Source: Mycobacterium sherrisii (GTDB lineage: Bacteria > Actinomycetota > Actinomycetes > Mycobacteriales > Mycobacteriaceae). Taken from it: 64,000 nt of DNA. Positions 23,215 to 31,226 of this stretch are shown piece by piece; positions within the stretch are counted from its first letter, which is position 1; every line of letters begins with the position of its first letter. The stretch spans positions 89,591 through 153,590 of the forward strand of contig NZ_LQPT01000082.1 of assembly GCF_002102355.1 (NCBI RefSeq). Direction: 5' to 3'. Under the pieces are notes generated by a model, which saw only the letters and a program-made list of their open reading frames with translations, searched no databases and was not told the origin of the DNA. A program made the position numbers and the translations under genes.

Positions 23215-23814
23215 GTGGCCCAGATCTCCTCGGCGGTAACGCCTGAGCAGCCCGTGGACCTGTATCCGGGGGATATCAAGTCCGTGCTGCTCACCACGGA
23301 GCAGATCCAGGCGCGCATCGGCGAACTCGGCGAGCAGATCGGCAACGACTACGCCGCGGCGCAGAGCGACCAGGATCTGCTGTTGATTACCGTGCTCAAG
23401 GGCGCGGTCATCTTTGTCACCGACCTGGCTCGCGCGATCCCGCTGCCGACGCAGTTCGAGTTCATGGCCGTCAGTTCCTACGGCTCCTCGACGTCGTCGT
23501 CGGGTGTGGTGCGCATTCTCAAAGACCTGGACCGCGACATCAACGATCGCGATGTGCTGATCGTCGAGGACATCGTGGACTCCGGCCTGACGTTGTCCTG
23601 GCTGCTGCGAAACCTCAAGACTCGACGTCCCCGCTCGCTGCGGGTGTGCACGCTGCTGCGCAAGCCCGACGCGCTGCGCGCCAACACCGACATCGCCTAT
23701 GTCGGCTTCGACATCCCTAACGAGTTCGTGGTCGGTTATGGCTTGGACTACGACGAGCGCTACCGCGACCTGTCCTACATCGGCACGCTGGACCCGCGGA
23801 TCTACGAGCAATAG
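23215..23814 (+). CDS. hpt: Hypoxanthine phosphoribosyltransferase
   Basis: 199 residues. The PRPP-binding motif [14 protein letters not shown] and the flexible-loop and substrate regions ([38 protein letters not shown]) define a type I purine phosphoribosyltransferase. It salvages hypoxanthine and guanine. GTG 23215 is preferred; an upstream TTG at 23182 would add 11 poorly conserved residues. In M. tuberculosis hpt is next to lpqG; here an accessory island separates them. Confidence 0.96.
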   Translation: MAQISSAVTPEQPVDLYPGDIKSVLLTTEQIQARIGELGEQIGNDYAAAQSDQDLLLITVLKGAVIFVTDLARAIPLPTQFEFMAVSSYGSSTSSSGVVRILKDLDRDINDRDVLIVEDIVDSGLTLSWLLRNLKTRRPRSLRVCTLLRKPDALRANTDIAYVGFDIPNEFVVGYGLDYDERYRDLSYIGTLDPRIYEQ

Positions 23815-23822
23815 AGCCGAGT

Positions 23823-24476
23823 TCACGCGTCGGGGTAGGCGGTGATCGCCAAGAACCGGATCGGCAGGCGCACCAATTGATGCGGGCCATGCAGCGTCTC
23901 GCCGTCGAGCAACAACGTGTCGCCCGGGCGCAGCGTGTATTCGGCGTCGCCGTGGCCGTAGACCATCACGCCTTCGAGCATGTAGAGGACCTCGGTGCCG
24001 GGATGTTGAAACTGCGGAAAGACTTCGCTGGCTTCGGTCAGGGTCACCAGCACCGGTTCGAGCCGCTTGTGCGGGCCCCGCAGTGCTCCTAGCAGTTCGT
24101 AGTGGTGTCCCACCCGGGTGCCGCGGCCGATGATCGTCGAGCCGCGCCCGTTCTCGGTGTAGACCGCGTCGTGTCCGGTGTCGGCGCCGCGGAACAGCAC
24201 GGTCACCGGGACGTCCAGGCCCGCCGCCAGCCTGGCCAGCGTGGAAAGACTGCACGACGTTTGCGCGTTCTCGATCTTGGACAGCATGGCCTTGGAGATT
24301 CCGACCCGGCCGGCCATGTCGGCGATCGACAGCCCGGCCGCCCGCCGCAGGCCGCGGACCTGGCGGGCGATGGCCTTCTCCAGGTCGTTTCCGGTCAGCG
24401 CCTCAGCTACCACTTCGCGCTGGACCGGCGCCGGATCGCCGCTGTCGCGGACGACCGTGGGTTCGCGCTCCTCCAC
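23823..24476 (-). CDS. XRE-cupin transcriptional regulator (PuuR-like layout)
   Basis: About 217 residues from GTG 24476: an acidic N terminus, a helix-turn-helix (IARQVRGLRRAAGLSIADMA then GISKAMLSKIENAQ), and a C-terminal cupin (EVLYMLEGVMVYGHGD... RPGDTLLLDGETLHGPHQLV). This domain order is that of PuuR-type regulators of amine and amino-acid metabolism. It faces the glnT-like gene and is its likely regulator. The frame is open to ATG 24569, but that would put the dyad at 24499-24515 inside coding sequence. The 31 extra residues look like translated control DNA, so I favour 24476 while noting no clear ribosome site. Confidence 0.85.
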   Translation of the reverse strand: MEEREPTVVRDSGDPAPVQREVVAEALTGNDLEKAIARQVRGLRRAAGLSIADMAGRVGISKAMLSKIENAQTSCSLSTLARLAAGLDVPVTVLFRGADTGHDAVYTENGRGSTIIGRGTRVGHHYELLGALRGPHKRLEPVLVTLTEASEVFPQFQHPGTEVLYMLEGVMVYGHGDAEYTLRPGDTLLLDGETLHGPHQLVRLPIRFLAITAYPDA

Positions 24477-24498
24477 GGCGCGCGAGTCTAACAGAAAC

Positions 24499-24515
24499 GT
24501 TTCCTGTGAGGAAAC
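24499..24515. promoter_or_regulatory. Operator-like dyad A (GTTTC-N7-GAAAC)
   Basis: Perfect palindrome GTTTCC-TGTGA-GGAAAC directly upstream of the preferred regulator start (24476) and facing the glnT-like gene. Two related sites follow at 24584-24600 and 24632-24646. Probably the binding site of the adjacent XRE-cupin regulator (inference). Confidence 0.55.
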
Positions 24516-24583
24516 ACTTGTGGAGGAGTCTCGCCGGATTGTGGGGCCTGGCGGGATCATAGCGTTCACTATGACGAATCTTC

Positions 24584-24600
24584 ATTTCACCTAATGAAAC
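24584..24600. promoter_or_regulatory. Operator-like dyad B (ATTTC-N7-GAAAC)
   Basis: ATTTCACCTAATGAAAC matches dyad A in arm sequence and spacing (core TTTCA-N5-TGAAA), with one arm base changed. It lies near the middle of the 208-base gap between the regulator and glnT-like starts. Confidence 0.5.
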
Positions 24601-24631
24601 ACCCAATTGATGTGTTGGCAACATTCGACCG

Positions 24632-24646
24632 GTTTCCTCGTAGAAC
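24632..24646. promoter_or_regulatory. Degenerate operator-like site C
   Basis: GTTTC at 24632-24636 is followed after 6 bases by GAAC, a shortened version of dyads A and B. It lies about 40 bases before the glnT-like start, where it would overlap a promoter. Weak on its own; supported by the two better sites nearby. Confidence 0.35.
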
Positions 24647-24684
24647 GAGATAGTCGCGATAAGTCACGCTGAGGGAGAACCGGG

Positions 24685-26025
24685 ATGCCCGCCACCGTTG
24701 ACCTGGTCACGCTCTGTCAGGAGACCGACACCACATTCGTGCTGGCATTGTTCGTCGACCTCAACGGCAAGCCGTGCGCCAAGCTGGTACCCGTCGCCGC
24801 CGTCGACGCACTCAGCACCGACGGCGTGGGGTTCGCCGGATACGCCGTAGGAGCGATCGGCCAAACGCCGAAAGATCCCGACCTGATCGCCATTCCCGAC
24901 CCGGCGTCGTTCACGCCGATCCCGTTCGTCAAACCGGGCCTCGCGCTCGTGCACTGCGACCCCTACGTGCTGGGCAGGCCCTGGCCGTTTGCGCCGCGCA
25001 ACATTCTCAAGGCGGTGCTGCGCCAGGTCAGCGACGCCGGGTTCGACGCCTGGGTGGGGGCCGAGGTCGAGTACTTCTTGCTCAAGAAGAACCCCGACGG
25101 CAGCCTGACCACCGCCGACGGCGCCGACACCGCCCCACGGCCCTGTTACGACGCGCGCGCCGTCACCCGCATGTATGACCACTTGACCTCGATCAGCGAC
25201 GCGATGAACGCGCTGGGCTGGGGCAACTACGCCAACGACCACGAGGACGGCAACGGGCAATTCGAGCAGAACTTCAAGTTCGCCGAGGCCCTGACCACCG
25301 CCGACCGGGTGGTCACCCTGCGCTATCTGGTGTCGGTGCTGGCCGCCGAGCGCGGCATGATCGCCACGTTCATGCCCAAACCATTCGCCGACCGCACCGG
25401 CAGCGGCCTGCATCTGCACCTGTCGTTGACCAGTGCCGGCGCGGCGGTGTTTCCCGGTGTCGAGGACGAGCGCGGGCTCGGGCTTTCGGAGACCGCGTAC
25501 GGCTTCGTGGGCGGCATCCTCGATCATGCTGCCGCGCTGCAGGCCCTGATCGCACCAACCGTCAACTCCTACAAGCGAACTAGAGCGCTGTCCACCGCCT
25601 CGGGAGCGTCCTGGGCGCCGCGCACGCCCACCTACGGCGGAAACGACCGGACCCACTATGTCCGGGTGCCCGACAACCAGCGCATCGAGCTGCGCGGCGG
25701 CGACGGCTCGGCCAACCCCTACCTGGCCGTAGCGGCGGCCCTGGGTGCCGGCCTGGACGGCATCAAACGCAGCACCGACCCCGGTGCCATCGGCACGCTC
25801 GCCGCCACCCGGCCGGCGCTCCCGCTGACCTTGTTGCACGCCGTGGAGCAGCTGGAATCCGATGCGGTGCTCGCCGGTGTCCTCGATGCGGCACTGCCAC
25901 CGGGCGAGCGGGGCGAAAACCCAACAGTGTCAGACTATTACGCGGCGCTCAAGCGCGAGGAGTTCTTCGCCTGGCACTCCGCGATCAGCCCCTGGGAAAT
26001 CGATACCTACCTGGCCGCCTTCTAG
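24685..26025 (+). CDS. glnT: Glutamine-synthetase-family ligase, GlnT/gamma-glutamylmethylamide synthetase type
   Basis: 446 residues of the glutamine synthetase fold. Seen: an N-terminal beta-grasp, the metal-binding EVEYFLL (~residue 128), the NDHEDGNGQFEQNF block carrying further Glu ligands, the ATP/metal motif MPKPFADRTGSGLHLHLSL, and NSYKR with RIELRGGDGSANPYLA near the end. It lacks the adenylylation loop of GlnA1-type enzymes. The type III-like sequence next to glxBCD matches GmaS/GlnT enzymes that join an amine to the gamma-carboxyl of glutamate using ATP. The true amine (methylamine, ethylamine, polyamine, ammonia) is unknown. ATG 24685 follows GAGGGAGAA. Confidence 0.88.
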   Translation: MPATVDLVTLCQETDTTFVLALFVDLNGKPCAKLVPVAAVDALSTDGVGFAGYAVGAIGQTPKDPDLIAIPDPASFTPIPFVKPGLALVHCDPYVLGRPWPFAPRNILKAVLRQVSDAGFDAWVGAEVEYFLLKKNPDGSLTTADGADTAPRPCYDARAVTRMYDHLTSISDAMNALGWGNYANDHEDGNGQFEQNFKFAEALTTADRVVTLRYLVSVLAAERGMIATFMPKPFADRTGSGLHLHLSLTSAGAAVFPGVEDERGLGLSETAYGFVGGILDHAAALQALIAPTVNSYKRTRALSTASGASWAPRTPTYGGNDRTHYVRVPDNQRIELRGGDGSANPYLAVAAALGAGLDGIKRSTDPGAIGTLAATRPALPLTLLHAVEQLESDAVLAGVLDAALPPGERGENPTVSDYYAALKREEFFAWHSAISPWEIDTYLAAF

Positions 26026-26034
26026 CGGCCGCCG

Positions 26035-26071
26035 TCACCAGACGAGGACTCACCAGACGAAGGACTCACCA
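26035..26071 (+). repeat. Short tandem repeat before glxB
   Basis: The unit TCACCAGACGAGGAC (26035-26049) recurs as TCACCAGACGAAGGAC (26050-26065), followed by a partial third copy TCACCA. The second copy supplies the GAAGGA ribosome site of glxB, so the repeat number sets the spacing between glnT and glxB. Confidence 0.7.
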
Positions 26072-26073
26072 TA

Positions 26074-26970
26074 ATGTGCGGCATCATCGGGTTGCACCTG
26101 CGCAACCCCGATCTGTATGCACGGCTGGGCGCGCTGCTCGCCGTGATGCTCGGCGAGATGGAAGACCGTGGTGCCGATTCGGCCGGCGTCGCGGTCTACG
26201 GCGACCCGGCGTGGTCACCGAGCGGGCAGGGTTGCGTCAGCCTCATCGGCGTCACCAGGGACGCCTCAAGTGCTGCGGCCGAAGTCGGCGCCGAACTTGG
26301 CCGGCCCGTCGACGCGGTCTTTGTCGCCGACACCCTGTTACTGCGCGGGGCGGCGCCGCCGTCGGCGGTGCTCGAGGCGGCCCGTGCCGTGTTCGCGGAC
26401 GCGGTGATCGCCGGCTTCGGCCAGGATTTCGCGGTGCTCAAAGGAGTTGGGCGGCCGCGGGATCTGGTGCAGCGCTGGGGCTTGACCGCCGCGCAGGGCT
26501 GGCAGGGTGTCGGCCACACCCGGATGGCCACCGAGTCGGCGGTGAACCCGTCGGGTTGTCACCCGTACGCGGTGGGGCCAAATCAATGCCTGGTGCACAA
26601 CGGGTCGTTCGCCAACCACGCCAGCATCCGCCGGGACTTGCAAAGGGGCGGAGTGCACTTCGATTCCGAAAACGACAGCGAGGTGGGCGCGCGCTTCGTT
26701 GCCCAACAGCTCGCCGACGGGCGGGACATCGAGACCGCGCTCAAGGCGCTGTGCGCCAGCTTCGACGGCTTCTACACGCTGCTGGTGTCCGACCGCAATT
26801 CGTTCGCGGTCGTCCGGGACGCCATCGCGTGCAAGCCCGCGGTGATCGCCGAAACCGACGATTGGGTCGCGATGGCCAGTGAATACCGTGCGCTTGCCCA
26901 ATTGCCCGGCGTCGAGCGCGCCCGTGTCTGGGAACCTCAGCCCGAGGTGGTCTACGCATGGACCAGGTGA
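26074..26970 (+). CDS. glxB: Class II glutamine amidotransferase, GlxB/MgsA type
   Basis: 298 residues. Cys2 follows the initiator Met (MCGIIGLHL), so Met removal would expose the N-terminal nucleophile cysteine. Typical motifs follow: EDRGADSAGVA, HTRMATESAVNPSGCHP and CLVHNGSFANHASIRR. It equals the glutaminase domain of glutamate synthase as a free subunit and should release ammonia for, or transfer a glutamyl group with, GlxD. The ribosome site GAAGGA lies within a tandem repeat. The end overlaps glxC by 13 bases. Confidence 0.9.
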   Translation: MCGIIGLHLRNPDLYARLGALLAVMLGEMEDRGADSAGVAVYGDPAWSPSGQGCVSLIGVTRDASSAAAEVGAELGRPVDAVFVADTLLLRGAAPPSAVLEAARAVFADAVIAGFGQDFAVLKGVGRPRDLVQRWGLTAAQGWQGVGHTRMATESAVNPSGCHPYAVGPNQCLVHNGSFANHASIRRDLQRGGVHFDSENDSEVGARFVAQQLADGRDIETALKALCASFDGFYTLLVSDRNSFAVVRDAIACKPAVIAETDDWVAMASEYRALAQLPGVERARVWEPQPEVVYAWTR

Positions 26971-27647
26971 GTACCGAGTTCGATCTGGGCCGGACGCCGC
27001 TGCGCGAGGTGAACGCCGCGCTGCATGCACCAGAGGTGTTCGGCCACTTCGTGATCCGAAATCCCGCGGGCGCGCACAACATCGCCGTCGGCCTCAACGC
27101 GCCGGTGCAGGTGACCATCGACGGACATGTCGGTTATTACGCCGCGGGGATGAACCAGCAGGCCGAGGTGGTCATCGCCGGCAACGCGGGCACCGGTGTC
27201 GCCGAGAACATGATGAGCGGCACGGTCTGGGTCAACGGTGACGCCTCCCAGTCGGCGGGTGCCACCGCCCACGGCGGGTTGCTGGTCATCGAGGGCAATG
27301 CCGCTGCGCGGTGCGGTATTTCGATGAAGGGCGCCGACATCGTGGTGGGCGGGGACGTCGGTCACATGAGCGCGTTCATGGCCCAAGCCGGCAGGTTGGT
27401 GGTGCGCGGCGACGCCGGGGAGGCGCTCGGTGACTCGATCTACGAGGCTCGGATTTATGTGCGCGGCAACGTCGCCTCGTTGGGTGCCGACTGTGTGCCC
27501 AAGCAGATGACCGACGAGCACCACGCCGAGCTGGCCGCCCTACTCAAGGCCGCGGGATTCCAGGACGACCAAACCAGCGAGTACACCCGCTACGGTTCGG
27601 CACGCTCCCTGTACCACTTCCATGTCGACAATGCGGGTGCCTACTGA
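26958..27647 (+). CDS. glxC: Glutamate synthase GXGXG (beta-helix) subunit, GlxC/MgsB type
   Basis: 229 residues with the recurring glycine-rich turns of the GltB C-terminal beta-helix: GYYAAGMNQQAEVVIAGNAG, VNGDASQSAGATAHGG, VVGGDVGHMSAF, RGDAGEALGDSIYEARIYVRG. In intact glutamate synthase this domain is structural. As a free subunit it is found in GlxBCD/N-methylglutamate synthase complexes. It overlaps glxB by 13 bases and glxD by one base (TGATG), implying coupled translation and 1:1:1 assembly. Confidence 0.9.
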   Translation: MDQVSTEFDLGRTPLREVNAALHAPEVFGHFVIRNPAGAHNIAVGLNAPVQVTIDGHVGYYAAGMNQQAEVVIAGNAGTGVAENMMSGTVWVNGDASQSAGATAHGGLLVIEGNAAARCGISMKGADIVVGGDVGHMSAFMAQAGRLVVRGDAGEALGDSIYEARIYVRGNVASLGADCVPKQMTDEHHAELAALLKAAGFQDDQTSEYTRYGSARSLYHFHVDNAGAY

Positions 27648-29008
27648 TGACTTCGATCCGGCCGGGCTACGAAACCAGCAGCGATTCGCGCGCGCAACGG
27701 GGACTGCGGGAATCCGCGACCTTCGACCGCACCACCATCGCGGCGATACAGCGAGCGGCGGAGACGGGGATTTACGACATTCGCGGTTGGGGCGCCAAGC
27801 GGGCGCTTCCACACTTCGACGATCTGCTGTTTTTAGGGGCGTCGATGTCACGCTATCCGCTGGAGGGCTACCGCGAGCGGTGCGGAACCGACGTGGTGCT
27901 GGGCGACCGCCATGCCAAACAGGCGCTGCACCTGGCCATTCCGATCACCATCGCCGGAATGAGCTTCGGCGCCCTGTCCGCACAGGCGAAAGAAGCACTC
28001 GGCCGGGGCGCCAGCGAGGTCGGTACCTCGACCACCACCGGCGACGGCGGTATGACGCCGGAGGAGCGCGGCCACAGCAAACAGCTGGTCTATCAATACC
28101 TGCCGTCGCGGTACGGGATGAACCCCGACGACATGCGCAGGGCCGACGCCATCGAGGTGGTGCTGGGGCAAGGCGCCAAACCCGGTGGCGGCGGAATGCT
28201 GTTGGGACAGAAGATCTCTGACCGCGTCGCGGCGATGCGCACGCTGCCGGTCGGCATCGACCAACGCAGCGCCTGCCGGCATCCGGACTGGACCGGTCCC
28301 GACGACCTCACCATCAAGATCAACGAGCTGCGCGAGATCACCGACTGGGAAAAGCCCATCTACGTCAAACTCGGCGCGACCCGCACCTATTACGACGTCA
28401 AACTGGCCGTCCACGCCGGCGCCGACGTGGTGGTGGTCGACGGCATGCAGGGCGGCACCGCCGCCACCCAGGAGGTGTTCATCGAGCATGTGGGGATCCC
28501 CACGCTGGCCGCCATCCCGCAGGCCGTGCAGGCCCTGCAGGAACTCGGGGTGCACCGGAAGGTCCAGCTCGTGGTCTCCGGCGGCATTCGCAGCGGCGCC
28601 GACGTGGCCAAGGCGCTCGCGTTGGGCGCCGATGCCGTCGCCATCGGCACGGCCGCGCTGATTGCGCTGGGCGACAACCATCCCCGCTACGCCGCCGAGT
28701 ACGAGGAGCTCGGCAGCGCGGCGGGTTTCTACGACGACTTCCAAGACGGCCGCGATCCGGCGGGCATCAGCACCCAGGACCCCGAGCTGGCGGCCCGGTT
28801 CGATCCGGTTGCGGGGGGCCGGCGGTTGGCCAACTACCTGCGGGTGCTGACCATGGAGGCCCAGACCATCGCCCGGGCCTGCGGGAAGGCGCACGTGTGT
28901 CATCTCGAGCCCGAGGATCTGGTGGCTGTCACCATCGAGGCGGCCGCCATGGCCCGAGTGCCGCTGGCCGGCACCGGGTGGATCCCCGGGATCGCGGGTG
29001 GGCGATGA
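27647..29008 (+). CDS. glxD: FMN-binding glutamate synthase catalytic subunit, GlxD/MgsC type
   Basis: 453 residues. It equals the FMN barrel of glutamate synthase large subunits: ITIAGMSFGALSAQAKEALGRGAS, TTTGDGGMTPEERGHS, LGQGAKPGGGGMLLGQKI, then HAGADVVVVDGMQGGTAA and VSGGIRSGADVAKALALGADAVAIGTAAL, the phosphate-binding end of the barrel. With GlxB and GlxC it would form a split enzyme that in methylotrophs makes N-methylglutamate from glutamate and amine; a true glutamate synthase role is the alternative. It overlaps the next gene by 4 bases (ATGA). Confidence 0.9.
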   Translation: MTSIRPGYETSSDSRAQRGLRESATFDRTTIAAIQRAAETGIYDIRGWGAKRALPHFDDLLFLGASMSRYPLEGYRERCGTDVVLGDRHAKQALHLAIPITIAGMSFGALSAQAKEALGRGASEVGTSTTTGDGGMTPEERGHSKQLVYQYLPSRYGMNPDDMRRADAIEVVLGQGAKPGGGGMLLGQKISDRVAAMRTLPVGIDQRSACRHPDWTGPDDLTIKINELREITDWEKPIYVKLGATRTYYDVKLAVHAGADVVVVDGMQGGTAATQEVFIEHVGIPTLAAIPQAVQALQELGVHRKVQLVVSGGIRSGADVAKALALGADAVAIGTAALIALGDNHPRYAAEYEELGSAAGFYDDFQDGRDPAGISTQDPELAARFDPVAGGRRLANYLRVLTMEAQTIARACGKAHVCHLEPEDLVAVTIEAAAMARVPLAGTGWIPGIAGGR

Positions 29009-30195
29009 GCGCTGAAACCGCCGATGTCCTCATTGTGGGCGGCGGTCTCGAGGGCGCCGCGGCGGCCTGGGCGCTGAGCCAGCGAGGCGTCACCGATGTC
29101 GTTGTCGCCGAACGCGATACCGTCGGCTCGGGCATGACCGGGAAGTCCAGCGGTATCGTGCGCTGTCACTACGGGGTGAGCTCGCTGGCAGCCATGGCCG
29201 CGGTCGGTGTTGAGGTGTTCGAGAAGGCCGAGGAACTCTTCGGCTCCGACATCGGTTTCCGCCAGACCGGCTACGTGGTCGGGGTGAGCGACGCTAACGC
29301 GGACAACATGCGTAAAAGCCTTGCCGCCCAGCGCGAGATCGGGGTGCAGACCGAAGAGATCGGCAGGTCCGAGGTTGCTCGGCTGTGGCCGTACGCCGAC
29401 CTGGAGCCGTTCGGCGCGTTCGGCTTCGAGGCGCGCGGCGGCTACGGCGATGCCTATCGGACCGCCCAGGCGATGATGCTGACCGCTCGTGCCACCGGGA
29501 CACGGCTGCGGCAGGGCGCCCGGGTGCTGCGGCTGCTGGTAGCCGGCGACCGTATCTCGGGGGCGGTGTTGGCAGATGGCGCCGAGATCCATGCCGGCAC
29601 CGTGGTCGTGGCCACCGGTGCGTGGACGCCGGCGTTGCTGGCTCCCCATGGCATCGCCGTCCCCATCACCGTGCACCGCGAGCAGATCGTGATGGTGTCG
29701 CCCGGCGTCGATCTGGGACCGGTACCGGTGTTCTCCGATTTGGTGTCGCTGCAATACGTTCGGCCGGAGATCGGCGGAGACATCCTGTTCGGCAACTCCG
29801 ATCTGGCCGCACTAGACGTCGCCGACCCGGACCGATACCTCAACCGCGCCGATGCGGCTTTTCTGGAGCTGGCCGCCGAGAAAATCAGCACCCGGTTCCC
29901 CGGCCTGGGCGACGCCTCGATCAGCGGCAGCTACGCCGGGTGTTACGACGTCACCCCGGACTGGAACCCGGTGATCTCGCGCTGCGCTGTGGCGGGCTTG
30001 ATCGTCGCCGCCGGGTTCAGTGGGCACGGTTTCAAGATTTCTCCGGCGGTCGGGCGGCTGGTCGCCGACCTCGTCGTCGACGGGCACTCCAGCGACCCAC
30101 GCATTCCCGAATCCGACTTCCGGTTATCGCGGTTTGCCGAAGGGGAGCTGCTCACCAGCCGATTCCCGTACCTGGGCGCGGGCGAGATGCGCTGA
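29005..30195 (+). CDS. DAO-type FAD-dependent oxidoreductase of the glx operon
   Basis: 396 residues. The N-terminal dinucleotide fold is VLIVGGGLEGAAAAWALSQRG with a following acidic residue (VVAERD). A mid-region ATGAWTPALL and a C-terminal CYDVTPDWNPVI...AAGFSGHGFKISPAVGRLVADL are typical of sarcosine oxidase beta/glycine oxidase-like flavoproteins. It is translationally coupled to glxD. It probably oxidises the C-N bond of the N-alkyl-glutamate or gamma-glutamyl product of the upstream enzymes, releasing an aldehyde. The companion subunits of known N-methylglutamate dehydrogenases (SoxA, SoxD, SoxG types) are absent, so it may act alone. Confidence 0.85.
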   Translation: MSAETADVLIVGGGLEGAAAAWALSQRGVTDVVVAERDTVGSGMTGKSSGIVRCHYGVSSLAAMAAVGVEVFEKAEELFGSDIGFRQTGYVVGVSDANADNMRKSLAAQREIGVQTEEIGRSEVARLWPYADLEPFGAFGFEARGGYGDAYRTAQAMMLTARATGTRLRQGARVLRLLVAGDRISGAVLADGAEIHAGTVVVATGAWTPALLAPHGIAVPITVHREQIVMVSPGVDLGPVPVFSDLVSLQYVRPEIGGDILFGNSDLAALDVADPDRYLNRADAAFLELAAEKISTRFPGLGDASISGSYAGCYDVTPDWNPVISRCAVAGLIVAAGFSGHGFKISPAVGRLVADLVVDGHSSDPRIPESDFRLSRFAEGELLTSRFPYLGAGEMR

Positions 30196-30211
30196 GCGCT
30201 GGCCGGTTCGG

Positions 30212-30946
30212 CTAGTCCAGTTGCCATGCGGCGGTCACCGAGAAGCTCACCGTCTGCTGGCCGGGCTCCAGCGGCACCGGGGTCGCCATGGCCTTCGGTG
30301 CCGGCGGGCCCCCGGGCGCGGGTGGGCCGATGGCCTCCGAAATGGACAAGACCGTGCCCAGCCGCAGGCCGGACAGCTGAGCGTACTGGTCGGCACGGTT
30401 CTTGGCGTCGTTGAATGCCCGCGCGCGGGCATCCTTGACCAGTTGCGAATCGTCGGCGATCGAGTAGCTGACCGAACTGATCCGGGTGGCATCGCCGCCG
30501 GTGTTGACGATCAGTGCGAGCAGGCGCGATGCCGCGTCCGTCGGGTGGATCTTGACCCGAATGGAGTTGGTGGCACGGTAGCCGGTGATGACGGGTTCGG
30601 GACTGCCGTACTGGGGTTGCAGGGTCACCTGGGTGGTGCTGATGTCCCTACGGTCGACGCCGGCACCGATGAGCGCGTTGATGACGGCCTGCTGGCGGTC
30701 ATTGGTCTGATTCATCGCCACGGTCACGTCCGGTGCGTCGAATTCGATGCCGACGTCGGCGGTCAACGTGTCCGGCACTCCTTGCACCTGTCCCGAACCG
30801 GTGACGGTCACCTGGCGCGGATGCTCGCCCGGCGGCGCCGCCGCAGGGTGGGAATCGCACGCCGTTGCCGTGGTCACGGTCAAACCGGCCACGGCAACGG
30901 CAATCGAGCAGCGTAGGAGAAGTCCAGCGCGTTGTTCGATGGCCAT
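30212..30946 (-). CDS. lpqG: SIMPL-domain lipoprotein LpqG
   Basis: 244 residues. It has a signal peptide with hydrophobic core CSIAVAVAGLTVTTA and lipobox TATAC (Cys at about 29), then a SIMPL (DUF541) domain starting RQVTVTGSGQVQGVPDTLTADVGI. It is an envelope lipoprotein of unknown function, equal to Rv3623. ATG 30946 places the lipobox correctly; the longer open frame does not. It lies 10 bases after the small membrane protein gene and converges on the FAD oxidoreductase gene. Confidence 0.92.
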   Translation of the reverse strand: MAIEQRAGLLLRCSIAVAVAGLTVTTATACDSHPAAAPPGEHPRQVTVTGSGQVQGVPDTLTADVGIEFDAPDVTVAMNQTNDRQQAVINALIGAGVDRRDISTTQVTLQPQYGSPEPVITGYRATNSIRVKIHPTDAASRLLALIVNTGGDATRISSVSYSIADDSQLVKDARARAFNDAKNRADQYAQLSGLRLGTVLSISEAIGPPAPGGPPAPKAMATPVPLEPGQQTVSFSVTAAWQLD

Positions 30947-30956
30947 GCCAGGCACC

Positions 30957-31226
30957 CTAGCCGCTGGCCGGCTCGCTACTCCAGGATTTGTCCGACATTG
31001 CCTGGCCGACGCCGTCTTCACCGGGCGGATAATTGCGAATCAGACTGTGCGCGAGTGTGTTTGAGATCGCCGCCAGTGTCAACAGCTGAAAAATGACGAC
31101 GGCAAGGGGCAGGTCTACGGCAATCGTCGCCCAGATGAGCGTGGGAGCAAAGACCGGCGCGATCATCACCCCGACGACCATGCCGACCACGCGCAGCGCC
31201 CCGTGCCGGTTCGCGTGCGCGGTCAT
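30957..31226 (-). CDS. Small membrane protein between the P450 and lpqG
   Basis: 89 residues with two hydrophobic segments (RVVGMVVGVMIAPVFAPTLIW and LPLAVVIFQLLTLAAI) and a polar C-terminal tail. Its ATG overlaps the P450 stop codon (ATGA) and it ends 10 bases before lpqG, so it is probably translated from a P450-membrane protein-lpqG transcript. No family recognised. Confidence 0.7.
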   Translation of the reverse strand: MTAHANRHGALRVVGMVVGVMIAPVFAPTLIWATIAVDLPLAVVIFQLLTLAAISNTLAHSLIRNYPPGEDGVGQAMSDKSWSSEPASG

